From Pseudoroseomonas cervicalis (GTDB lineage: Bacteria > Pseudomonadota > Alphaproteobacteria > Acetobacterales > Acetobacteraceae), in contig NZ_JAUTAJ010000004.1 of the NCBI RefSeq assembly GCF_030818485.1, positions 1,963,001 through 2,027,000 of the forward strand: a DNA stretch of 64,000 nt, read 5' to 3'. The notes under the pieces were generated by a model, which had not been told where the DNA came from, did not search any database, and worked only from the letters and a program-made list of their open reading frames with translations. The position numbers were made by a program, and so were the translations under genes. This document shows positions 9,361 to 17,501 of this stretch, piece after piece; positions within the stretch are counted from its first letter, which is position 1, and each line of letters begins with the position of its first letter.

Positions 9361-10715
9361 ATGGGAAAAGGCCCCGGGGGAAAAGGCTTTGGCTCCCGCC
9401 CGGAAAAGACGCCGCGCTTGCGCAGCAGCAGGGCCAGGCCCGGCGCGCCGACATCGATGCCATGCACCAGCTCCGGCGTGGGCGTGAAGGGCACCGGGCC
9501 CTGCGGCCGCCGGGCCGCCACCCAGCCCGAGGCCAGCGGGTCCAGCCCGGCCGCGCGGCAGGCCTGCTCCACCGCGGCGCGCGGGCAGGCGCGCTCGCCG
9601 CGCAGCACCGCCCAGGGCGGCGGCAGGGCGCGCCAGACCTCGCCATCGGCATGCAGCCCGCCGCCCTCGGCGCGGTGCCAGGCGGCGACATCGGCGGCCA
9701 TCAGCTTCATCACCTTGCCGGGGCAACATTCCTCCAGCAGCCCCTGCTGGCCGGTCGCCTCCAGCAGCGCCATCCAGGCGGCGCGGGCGGTGTTCCAGGC
9801 CTGGGCCAGCAGGTTCCAGCTCGAGGAATCATCGCCGCGCTGCACCACCATGGCGTCGAGGTCGAAGCGGCTGACGCCCCAGCAGGCGCGCAGATCGGCC
9901 GACAGCCCGGCCAGCGCCGCGGTCCAGGCGCCCAGCAGCTCGCCGAGCTCCGCCGCGCCGAGCCGCGCCAGCACCTCCGGCGCCGGATGGATGCGCGCCA
10001 CCAGCCCCCAATCGGTCGCCGGATGCAGCGAGACCTGCTCCAGCAGCGCCGCCGCCACATCGTCATAGGCGCGCGGCTGGGCGCCGCTGGTGAACAGGCT
10101 CCGCAGGGAGCGCCGCGCCGCGTAATAGGCGATGAAGGCGGCGGCCGGCGGGCTGGCCAGGAAACGCGCCGCCGGCATGTCGGCCACCAGCCCGGCGCGG
10201 CCGAGCAGCCGCCAGCCGGCCATGCGGCGGGCCCGCTCATACTGCGCCAGATGTGCCTCGAACCGGGCCAGGAAGCGGAAGCGCTTGGTGTAGGCATGGG
10301 CGCCGAGATCGAGCCCGCGGGCGCGGCGTGCCCCGCGATCCAGCCGGTCGGCGCGGAAATCCCCCTGCCCCGGCGCCTTGCCGATGCCGGCCGAGAGCCG
10401 CGCGATGAATTCGGCGATGCGCGCCGGGTCGCGCTCCTCCGGCGCCAGGCGCGCCTCCTCCGGCCAGTCGGCGATCCAGGCGGCGAACAGGTCATGGGCC
10501 TTGGCGATCTGCCGGGCGGGCGCCACCGGCTGGTCCCAGCGATCGGGCAGGAAGCTGTGGCGCGGCCGGCTGGCCGCCACCGCCTCCAGCTGCGCGCGGA
10601 GCGCCGGGTCGGCCTGCACGAAGCCGAGGCCGAGCAGCCGCCCCGCCACCGTCTCCGGCATCGGGCGTTCCAGCAATCCCTGGCGCAGGGCTTCGAGCCG
10701 CTCGGCATCCGACAT
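9339..10715 (-). CDS. Unknown protein, 458 residues, 3' end overlapping the tRNA-like gene
   Basis: A long frame with consistent GC-rich codon use and a start with clean context at 10715. The protein is soluble, alanine-, arginine- and tryptophan-rich, and mostly predicted helical by eye. It has no signal peptide, membrane segment or motif that I recognise. A tryptophan-containing central region (SSSWNLLAQAWNTARAAW) and an ECCPGK motif near residue 335 are the most distinctive parts. The last seven codons run into the 5' part of the tRNA-like gene at 9287-9360. It is probably a lineage-restricted conserved hypothetical. A shorter protein using an internal start cannot be excluded. Confidence 0.7.
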   Translation of the reverse strand: MSDAERLEALRQGLLERPMPETVAGRLLGLGFVQADPALRAQLEAVAASRPRHSFLPDRWDQPVAPARQIAKAHDLFAAWIADWPEEARLAPEERDPARIAEFIARLSAGIGKAPGQGDFRADRLDRGARRARGLDLGAHAYTKRFRFLARFEAHLAQYERARRMAGWRLLGRAGLVADMPAARFLASPPAAAFIAYYAARRSLRSLFTSGAQPRAYDDVAAALLEQVSLHPATDWGLVARIHPAPEVLARLGAAELGELLGAWTAALAGLSADLRACWGVSRFDLDAMVVQRGDDSSSWNLLAQAWNTARAAWMALLEATGQQGLLEECCPGKVMKLMAADVAAWHRAEGGGLHADGEVWRALPPPWAVLRGERACPRAAVEQACRAAGLDPLASGWVAARRPQGPVPFTPTPELVHGIDVGAPGLALLLRKRGVFSGREPKPFPPGPFPMDGVAQR

Positions 10716-10873
10716 GAGACAAAGCTAGAGGACAGTGCCCCGCCGCCCAACCCCGCCCGGGCTCACAGCCGCGCCAGACCGGGCCGCTGGCGATCACAGG
10801 AGGCGGCGCGGCGCCGGCGAGGGCCCGTCCCCGGCCTCGCCAGCCCCGCCGGGGCGGCGTAGGATGCGCCGCG

Positions 10874-12406
10874 ATGGAATTCGACGCCGACGCCCCGCCG
10901 CGCAGCAACACGCCGGAATTCACCGTCTCCGAGATCAGCGGCGCCATCAAGCGCACGCTGGAGGGGGAGTTCGGCCGGGTCCGGGTGCGCGGCGAGATCA
11001 CCGAGCTGAAGGCCTACCCCTCCGGCCATATCTACCTGGCGCTGAAGGATGAGGGCGCGAAGATCCGCGGCATCATCTGGCGCTTCGCCGTGCCGCGCCT
11101 GTCGCTGAAGCCCGAGAACGGCATGGAGGTGATCGCCACCGGCAAGGTCTCCTCCTATGGCGAGCGCTCCGACTACCAGCTGATCATCGACCGCATCGAA
11201 TTCGCCGGCGAAGGCGCGCTGCTGGCCCGCATCGAGCAGCTGAGAAAGAAGCTCGGCGCCGAGGGGCTGTTCGACGAGGCGCGCAAGCGCCCGCTGCCGC
11301 TGCTGCCGCGCCTGGTCGGCGTGGTGACCAGCGAGAAGGGCGCGGTGATCCAGGATATCCGCACCACCATCGCCCGCCGCTTCCCGCGCCCCATCCTGCT
11401 CTGGCCGGTGCCGGTGCAGGGCCAGGGCGCGGCGCAGCAGATCGCCGCCGCCATCGAGGGCTTTTCCCGCCTGCCGCCGGGCATCGAACGGCCGGATGTG
11501 CTGATCGTGGCGCGCGGCGGCGGCAGCCTGGAAGACCTGATGGCCTTCAACGATGAGGCGGTGCTGCGCGCGGCGGCTTCCTGCCCGATCCCGCTGATCT
11601 CGGCGGTCGGGCATGAGACGGACACGACGCTGATCGATTTCGTCTCCGACCGCCGCGCGCCCACGCCGACCGCAGCGGCGGAACTCGCGGTGCCGGCGCG
11701 GGCCGAGCTGCTGGCGGGCCTGGCCCACAGCGCGGCGCGGCTGCTGCAATGCGGCCAGGGCGCGCTGGACCGGGCGCGCTTACGCCTGTCGCGGCTGGAG
11801 GCGCGCCTGCCCGATCTGCCCGGCCTGGTCGGCGCCGCCCGCCAGCGGCTGGACGACCGGGCGGAGCGGCTGGCCATGGCGCCGCGCGCCCTGCTGGCCG
11901 CCAAGCGGGCGGCGCTGGATGCCATTGCGCCGCGCCTGCCGCATCCGCGCGAGAGCCTGGCCGGCCACCGCCACAGCCTGGCCCTGCTGCAGCAGCGCGG
12001 GGCGGCGGCGCTGCAGCGCCAGCTGGACCGCAGCCAGACCGCCCTGCATCGCCTGCCCGACCCGCGCGGCCGCCTGGAATCCCGCCTGCGCGAGGCCCGC
12101 GCCCGGCTGGAGGGTCTTTCCGGCCGGCTGGAGGGCGCCTCCTACCAGGGGGTGCTGGCGCGCGGCTTTGCCCTGGTGCGCGCCGAATCGGGCGAGCCCG
12201 TCACCAGCGCCGCCGGCATCGCGGCCGGGGCGCGCCTTTCCCTCACCTTCCAGGATGGCGCCCGCATGGTCACCGCCGACGACACCGCGCCCGGCCCCGC
12301 CGCGCCCCCCGCTGCCCCCGCGGCGCCACGCCGTCCGCGCCGCGCGGCGAAGCCCGCCGCGCCGGAGGCCACGCCGCCCGCGCCCGAGCAGGGCTCGCTG
12401 CTGTGA
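10874..12406 (+). CDS. xseA: Exodeoxyribonuclease VII large subunit
   Basis: A 510-residue protein that forms, with XseB, the nuclease that degrades single-stranded DNA into oligonucleotides. The N-terminal OB-fold (about residues 15-110) contains FTVSEISGAIKRTLEGEFGRVRVRGEI and ends in the YQLIIDRIEF strand. The catalytic domain has GVVTSEKGAVIQDI, VARGGGSLEDL, and SAVGHETDTTLIDFVSDRRAPTPTAAAEL, all typical of the family. Long helical segments follow, and the C-terminal 50 residues are a proline/alanine/arginine-rich tail not needed for the fold. The next gene starts within the stop codon (GTGA), indicating coupled translation. No xseB gene lies in the window. Confidence 0.96.
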   Translation: MEFDADAPPRSNTPEFTVSEISGAIKRTLEGEFGRVRVRGEITELKAYPSGHIYLALKDEGAKIRGIIWRFAVPRLSLKPENGMEVIATGKVSSYGERSDYQLIIDRIEFAGEGALLARIEQLRKKLGAEGLFDEARKRPLPLLPRLVGVVTSEKGAVIQDIRTTIARRFPRPILLWPVPVQGQGAAQQIAAAIEGFSRLPPGIERPDVLIVARGGGSLEDLMAFNDEAVLRAAASCPIPLISAVGHETDTTLIDFVSDRRAPTPTAAAELAVPARAELLAGLAHSAARLLQCGQGALDRARLRLSRLEARLPDLPGLVGAARQRLDDRAERLAMAPRALLAAKRAALDAIAPRLPHPRESLAGHRHSLALLQQRGAAALQRQLDRSQTALHRLPDPRGRLESRLREARARLEGLSGRLEGASYQGVLARGFALVRAESGEPVTSAAGIAAGARLSLTFQDGARMVTADDTAPGPAAPPAAPAAPRRPRRAAKPAAPEATPPAPEQGSLL

Positions 12407-13257
12407 GCGCCGCCCTCACCCGCCGGATCGCGCTGCTCGGCCTGGCCGGGCTGCTGCCGGCCTGCGCCAGCGCCGAGGCGCAGCGCGGCCCCGCCACCGC
12501 CGCCGGCGCGCCGCTGCTGGAGCTGCCGCCCACCCCGCCCGCCCAGGGCGGGCTGGTGCTGGGCCGCACCGCGCCGGGGGCGCGCGTCACGCTCGACGGA
12601 CGCGCCGTCTCGGTGGCGCCCGATGGCCGCTTCGCCATCGGCTTCGGGCGCGAGGCGGGGCCGGGCGCCACCCTGAGCGCCACCGCCCCGGATGGGCGGC
12701 GGGAGAGCCGCGCGCTCAGCGTGACGAAGCGCGAATGGGACATCCAGCGCATCAACGGCCTGCCGCCGGCGATGGTCAGCCCGGACCAGCGGCAGCTCGC
12801 CCGCATCCAGGCCGAGCGCGCCCGCATCGCCGAGATCCGCAAGCTGGACAGCGACCTGACCTATTTCGCCGAGGGCTTCGACTGGCCGGCGCGCGGCCGC
12901 ATCAGCGGCGTCTTCGGCAGCCAGCGCATCCTGAATGGCGAGGCGCGGGCGCCGCATCTCGGCCTCGACATCGCCGCCCCCACCGGCACGCCCTGCCACG
13001 CCATGGGCGGCGGGCGGGTGGTGCTGGCCGATGATCTCTATTTCACCGGCAACACCGTGCTGCTCGATCACGGGCATGGGGTGGTCAGCCTCTACGCGCA
13101 TCTCTCGGCGATCGATGTGCGGCCGGGCGAGATGCTGGCAAAGGGCCAGCGCCTGGGGGCGATCGGCGCTACCGGGCGGGTGACGGGGCCGCATCTGCAT
13201 CTGGGGCTGAACTGGCTGGCCACGGCGCTGGACCCGCAGCCCTTGCTGCCGGGTTGA
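12403..13257 (+). CDS. M23 family peptidoglycan endopeptidase, putative lipoprotein
   Basis: A 284-residue LytM/M23 metallopeptidase. The GTG start overlaps the xseA stop as GTGA, and the resulting N-terminus is a short signal sequence ending in a lipobox (LLPAC), so it should be an outer membrane or periplasmic lipoprotein. The C-terminal half is the catalytic domain. HLGLDIAAPTGTP supplies the first His and Asp, YAHLS the next ligand, and GPHLHLGLNW the HxH ligand. The zinc site therefore looks complete, unlike the EnvC-like protein at 46168. The middle region has a short beta domain (GRTAPGARVTLDGRAV). Likely role: cleavage of peptide cross-links during wall growth. Confidence 0.9.
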   Translation: MSAALTRRIALLGLAGLLPACASAEAQRGPATAAGAPLLELPPTPPAQGGLVLGRTAPGARVTLDGRAVSVAPDGRFAIGFGREAGPGATLSATAPDGRRESRALSVTKREWDIQRINGLPPAMVSPDQRQLARIQAERARIAEIRKLDSDLTYFAEGFDWPARGRISGVFGSQRILNGEARAPHLGLDIAAPTGTPCHAMGGGRVVLADDLYFTGNTVLLDHGHGVVSLYAHLSAIDVRPGEMLAKGQRLGAIGATGRVTGPHLHLGLNWLATALDPQPLLPG

Positions 13258-13343
13258 GCGCGGCAAGTTTTCTTTCAACCTGACATCAAAAAAACGCGGC
13301 TCCTTCATCGTCGCGTAAGCATCGGGGCGGCATTGGGGCGCGC

Positions 13344-13589
13344 ATGACGATGCTCCTTGCCCCCCGCCGCCGCCCCGCCCTGTCGCCCGAGACGCTGCGC
13401 GATGCGGGGGCCATCGAATCGCCGCTGGTCGCGCTGTTCGAAACCGCGCCCTCGGCCGAGGCGGCGCTGCGCAGCGCCGGCGCCGTGGCGCTGCGGCATG
13501 AGGGCGACGGGGTGGTGCTGCTGGCGCCGCTGCCCGGGCTGCGGGAGCGGCTCTACGCCGCCGGCGCCATGCTGGTGGTGGGCGGCTGA
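13344..13589 (+). CDS. Small protein of unknown function (81 residues)
   Basis: A short frame beginning at an ATG after an AT-richer stretch (13261-13300), which is unusual for this DNA and could hold its promoter. The protein has no signal peptide and no clear membrane helix. It ends in a hydrophobic segment, AGAMLVVGG. I do not recognise a family. It converges with the secretion operon on the other strand, separated by a palindrome at 13595-13616. The composition of codon positions looks like coding DNA, but proof is weak at this size. Confidence 0.45.
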   Translation: MTMLLAPRRRPALSPETLRDAGAIESPLVALFETAPSAEAALRSAGAVALRHEGDGVVLLAPLPGLRERLYAAGAMLVVGG

Positions 13590-13594
13590 GGCCG

Positions 13595-13616
13595 GCCGCC
13601 GCCCGCGGGCGGCGGC
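13595..13616. terminator. Perfect 22-base palindrome between convergent genes
   Basis: The sequence is an exact inverted repeat of 11 + 11 bases built from GCC and GGC units, centred at 13605/13606. It lies between the end of the small plus-strand gene and the end of the secretion operon on the minus strand. It has no T-tract, so intrinsic termination is not certain; it may act as a bidirectional stop or mRNA 3' stabiliser. Confidence 0.35.
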
Positions 13617-13638
13617 ATGCCGACGCGCCGCGCCGCGC

Positions 13639-14955
13639 TCAGCCGCCGCGCTGCGCCGCCGGGCCGCGCAGCAGCTCGCGCAGCGCCGGGATCACCAGGC
13701 CGAGCACCGAGACATGCTCGGTCTGCAGCTTCGCCTCCAGCAGCGTGCCGGCGGTGATCTGCGCATTGGGCCCGGCCGAGGTGGTCCAGCGGAAGCCCGA
13801 GGCGGTGGCCGCATCGCGCTCCAGCTCCACCATCATCAGGAAGGGCGGGCCCTCGGCGGTCAGCTTCCGCACCAGCTCGTCATTGCGCAGCATGTGGCGC
13901 AGCTGCTCCGGGCTCGCCGCCACGTCGGAGGTGCGCACCACCCGGCCGCGAATGGCGCCGAACACGTCGCGCCGTACCGAGCTGGGCTCGACCAGCGCCG
14001 TCATGCCGGGCTGGATCTTCTTGCCGTCGCGGGCGGGGACAAACACCGCCGCCACCAGCCGGGTGCCGCCGGGGCGGAACTCGGAAAAGCTCTCATCCAC
14101 CGGCAGCAGGCTGACCAGCGGCGTGTCGAAGCGGATCAAATCGCCGGGGAAGACCTTCAGCTCGGAGACGATGCCGTGCTCGGTGCTGCGCACCCAGGTC
14201 TCGTTGGTGATGCGGTCGCGCAGCCGGTCGATCTGCCGCTCCGCCTGGGCCCTGCGGGTCTGCAGCGCCTGCAGCTCGCGCTCATGCTGGGCCTGCTTCT
14301 CATGGCTGTCGAAGGTGAAGCCGAGCAGCCGGCCCTGCTCGGTGGCGATGCGCTCCAGCACCTGGGCCAGCTCGGCGCGCACCTGCAGGTAGCGCTCGAA
14401 GGTGGTGTGGCCGCTGCGGCGCAGGCTCTCCATGCCGTCGGAGAGCTGGTTCAGCAGCGCGCGCCGGTCCTCCAGCAGGCGCAGGGTCTCGCGCGTCGTC
14501 GCCTCCTGCTGGCGGCGCAGGCTGTCGGACATCTCCAGCGTCTCGGCCTGCAGGGCGCGCACCCGCTCCTCCTCGCGGCGGATCAGCTCCAGCTCGCTCT
14601 CGGCCAGCTTCAGCTCGCTCTGCAGCGCCGGCTGCACCACGCGGGCCACCGGCTGGCCGGGCGCCACGCGCTGCCCGACATCGACCATCATCTCGACGAT
14701 GCGGCCGTCATGATCGGCGGTGACGGTGAATTCCAGCACGCCCTTGGAGCTGAGCACGACGCCGGTGCCGCCCACCTGCAGCGGCACCTGCACGGCGATG
14801 GCGGCGACCACCGTCGCGGCCAGCGCCGCCAGCAGCAGCAGCAGCGCCGCCAGATGGCCGGGCCCCACCAGGCGCAGCCCGCTGGCCAGCTCCTCGGGCC
14901 GGCGCAGCCGGGCCTCGGCCTCGGGGCGGAACAGGGTCGGGCTGCTGCTGCTCAT
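13639..14955 (-). CDS. HlyD-type membrane fusion protein of an NHLP-like export system
   Basis: A 438-residue periplasmic adaptor. A single membrane helix near residues 31-52 (HLAALLLLLAALAATVVAAIAV) is followed by a half-lipoyl segment with VDVGQRVAPGQPVARVV. Next comes a long coiled coil (about residues 115-240, rich in Glu, Arg and Leu), then the second lipoyl and beta-barrel parts (VFPGDLIRFDTPLVSLLPVDES). The architecture and its partners match the NHLM/NHLP bacteriocin-system secretion protein family. Its ATG overlaps the stop of the upstream ABC gene (ATGA). It should link the inner membrane transporter to an outer membrane TolC-like channel, which is not in this window. Confidence 0.88.
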   Translation of the reverse strand: MSSSSPTLFRPEAEARLRRPEELASGLRLVGPGHLAALLLLLAALAATVVAAIAVQVPLQVGGTGVVLSSKGVLEFTVTADHDGRIVEMMVDVGQRVAPGQPVARVVQPALQSELKLAESELELIRREEERVRALQAETLEMSDSLRRQQEATTRETLRLLEDRRALLNQLSDGMESLRRSGHTTFERYLQVRAELAQVLERIATEQGRLLGFTFDSHEKQAQHERELQALQTRRAQAERQIDRLRDRITNETWVRSTEHGIVSELKVFPGDLIRFDTPLVSLLPVDESFSEFRPGGTRLVAAVFVPARDGKKIQPGMTALVEPSSVRRDVFGAIRGRVVRTSDVAASPEQLRHMLRNDELVRKLTAEGPPFLMMVELERDAATASGFRWTTSAGPNAQITAGTLLEAKLQTEHVSVLGLVIPALRELLRGPAAQRGG

Positions 14956-17501
14956 GGCGGGGCTGCCTGCGGCGGGGGGGAAAGGACATCGCGCGGCGGG
15001 CCATTGGCGACCAGCGCGCCGCCCTCCAGCATCAGCACACGATCGGTCTCGGCCCACAGGGCCGGGCGGTGGGCGACGATGATGCGGGTCAGCTTCAGCC
15101 CGTGCAGCGTCGCCATCACCCGCTTCTGCGCCGCGCCGTCCAGCGCGCTCATCGCCTCGTCCAGGATCAGCACGGCGGGCGATTGCGCCAGCGCGCGGGC
15201 GATCAGGATGCGCTGCACCTGGCTCTGCGAGAAGCCGGCCCCGGCCTCGGTCACGGGCGTGCGCAGCCCCATGGGCAGCGCCTTCAGCTCATCGGCGATG
15301 CCGGCCTGCGCGGCGACATGCCAGGCCTCCTCCTCGCCGATGGCGGCGGCGCCGCGGATATTCTCGAAAATGCTGCCCGGGAACAGCCGGCTGTTCTGCA
15401 GCACCAGGCCGAGCCGGCGGGTCAGCTGCCGCCGGCCGATGCCGGCCAGATCATGGCCATCCAGCAGCAGCCGCCCCGATTGCGGCGCCTGCAGCCCGGC
15501 CAGCAGGCTGAGCAGCGTCGACTTGCCGCTGCCCGAGGGGCCGGCCAGCGCCACGAACTCGCCATCGGCGATGGCGAAGCTGACCTGGTCCAGCGCGCGG
15601 CGGGTGCCGTAGAAGAAGCTGACGCCCGCGGCCTCGATGCGGCCCGAGAGCTTCGGCACCGGCGGGCCGGATTGCAGCGGCTCCACCGTGAAGTCGAGCA
15701 GCGGGCGGGCCAGCTTGGCCATGGGCAGCAGGCGGATCAGCCCGGCCGTCGCCTGGGCCAGGCCGCGCCCGGCGCGGATCAGCCGGCCCAGCGCCATGAC
15801 GAAGGCCACCGCCGCGCCGGCGCTGAGGCCGGAGGCGGCGCCGGCATAGGCGAGGGCCGCGAAGCAGGCGGCCAGCAGCAGCGCCTCCCACAGCGGCTCC
15901 GCCACCGGCAGGGCGTTGCCGATGCGCGCCGAGCGCATCAGCCGCGACTGGAAGGCGAGGAAATTCTCGCTCCACTGGGTGAAGGCGCGCCGCTCCAGCC
16001 GGTTGCCGCGCAGCATCGGCATCAGCCGGATCAGGTCGTGCACGAAGGCGAGGACGATGACGTCCATCCGCTCGCCCTCATAGATCGCCTTGAACTGCAG
16101 CCAGCCGACCAAAGCGGTCAGCAGCACCAGCAGCGCCACCATGCCGATGGCGATCAGCCCGGCCTGGGGCGAGATGGCGGCGACCAGCGCGGCGGCGGCC
16201 AGACCCTGGAACAGCGCCAGCAGCCCGGCGCTGGCGCCGCTGATGACGGCGCGGCGCAGCTTCTCCACCGTCTCCATCTCGGTGGCCAGGATCAGGCTGG
16301 TGTTGCCGCGCAGATCGGCCGGCTGCAGCCGCAGCAGCCGGTCCACCATGGCGGCGTGCAGGGTGAGGCCGGCGCGGCCCTGGGCGCGCAGCTCGGCCAG
16401 CTTGCCGATGGCGTGGAAGCCGGTCTCGGCCAGCAGCGCCACCAGCAGCGCCACCAGCAGCTGCGCCAGGAAGGCGGTGTCGGCGGTGTGGACCGCGATA
16501 TTGGTGATCTGCTGCGAGGCGAGCGGCGGCAGCATGGCCAGCAGCGCCGCCGCCAGGCCGCAGGCGGCGACCAGCAGCAGGTCGGCGGTGGCCGCCTGCA
16601 GCCCGAAGCCGAGCAGGTCGCGATAGCGCAGCCTGCCCTGCGGCAGGGTGCGGCAGAAGGCGAACAGCTCCGGCTGCAGCGCGCCCAGCAGGCCCGCATC
16701 CAGCCGGCGCGGGCGCTCCAGCCGGCTGCCCGGCACCACCAGATGCCCGCCGAGCGGGCGCGGCCGCAGCAGCAGCGGCGTGGCCTCCCCCTCCGCCGCG
16801 GCGGTGAAGGCCAGCAGCGGCCCCTCCCCGTCCAGCGTGGCGCCGGGCTCGCGCTGGAAGCGGCGCAGCCGCAGCCCATGCGCCGCGGCGAAGCGTTCCA
16901 GAAATTCGGCCACCGGCTCCTCCGGCAGGCGCGGCACCGGCACCGGCTTGGCGCCGGCCAGCCGGGCCAGCCCCGCCGCCGCCAGGGAGAGCGCATCGCC
17001 GGCCTCGGCGCCCGCGCGGTGGAAGCGCCCGCGCAGCAGCGCGCCATAGCCGGCCAGCGTGGCGCGGAAGCCCTCCTCCTGCGCCACCGGCGACGTGGCG
17101 GGCGGGGCGTCGAGCGCGCCGGCGATGGCGCGCAGCAGCTGGTCGCTGCGCTCGGCCATGCTGTCCTGGGGCGCGGCCGGCGGCAGGCCGAGGCCGGCGG
17201 CCAGCCGCGCCAGCCCCTCCAGCCAGGCCTGCGCCGCCGCGGGATCGAGCCCCGGCAGCAGGGTCAGGGCGCGGCGGGCGCGCAGATGCAGCTCGAGCCC
17301 GGGCGGCGCCGGCAGCAGCTGGCTGCCCGGCTCCAGCACCAGCACCAGGCGCAGCCTGCCATCCTCGCCGCGCAGCAGCAGATCGGCCGGGCCGCCCTGC
17401 AGACGCAGCGGGCCCAGCCCGGCCAGCGCCAGGCCCTGCCGCGCCGCCAGCGCCGGCGGGCCGGCGGGGCTCCCGGGCGGGGGGGCTATGCGCGCGCTCA
17501 T
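14952..17501 (-). CDS. NHLP-type ABC transporter, permease/ATPase subunit with long N-terminal domain
   Basis: An 849-residue subunit. Residues 1-260 are an alanine/leucine/arginine-rich soluble region typical of the NHLP permease/ATPase family. A six-helix ABC transmembrane domain follows (about 300-590), then the nucleotide-binding domain. Walker A is GPSGSGKSTLL, Walker B is VLILDEAMSALD with the catalytic Glu, and the switch His is in IIVAHRP. The ABC signature is abnormal: GFSQSQVQR replaces LSGGQ. This makes it the complement of its partner at 17498-19630. No C39 domain is present. Its start overlaps the partner's stop (ATGA) and its stop overlaps the HlyD start, so the three are tightly coupled. 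Confidence 0.9.
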   Translation of the reverse strand: MSARIAPPPGSPAGPPALAARQGLALAGLGPLRLQGGPADLLLRGEDGRLRLVLVLEPGSQLLPAPPGLELHLRARRALTLLPGLDPAAAQAWLEGLARLAAGLGLPPAAPQDSMAERSDQLLRAIAGALDAPPATSPVAQEEGFRATLAGYGALLRGRFHRAGAEAGDALSLAAAGLARLAGAKPVPVPRLPEEPVAEFLERFAAAHGLRLRRFQREPGATLDGEGPLLAFTAAAEGEATPLLLRPRPLGGHLVVPGSRLERPRRLDAGLLGALQPELFAFCRTLPQGRLRYRDLLGFGLQAATADLLLVAACGLAAALLAMLPPLASQQITNIAVHTADTAFLAQLLVALLVALLAETGFHAIGKLAELRAQGRAGLTLHAAMVDRLLRLQPADLRGNTSLILATEMETVEKLRRAVISGASAGLLALFQGLAAAALVAAISPQAGLIAIGMVALLVLLTALVGWLQFKAIYEGERMDVIVLAFVHDLIRLMPMLRGNRLERRAFTQWSENFLAFQSRLMRSARIGNALPVAEPLWEALLLAACFAALAYAGAASGLSAGAAVAFVMALGRLIRAGRGLAQATAGLIRLLPMAKLARPLLDFTVEPLQSGPPVPKLSGRIEAAGVSFFYGTRRALDQVSFAIADGEFVALAGPSGSGKSTLLSLLAGLQAPQSGRLLLDGHDLAGIGRRQLTRRLGLVLQNSRLFPGSIFENIRGAAAIGEEEAWHVAAQAGIADELKALPMGLRTPVTEAGAGFSQSQVQRILIARALAQSPAVLILDEAMSALDGAAQKRVMATLHGLKLTRIIVAHRPALWAETDRVLMLEGGALVANGPPRDVLSPPPQAAPP

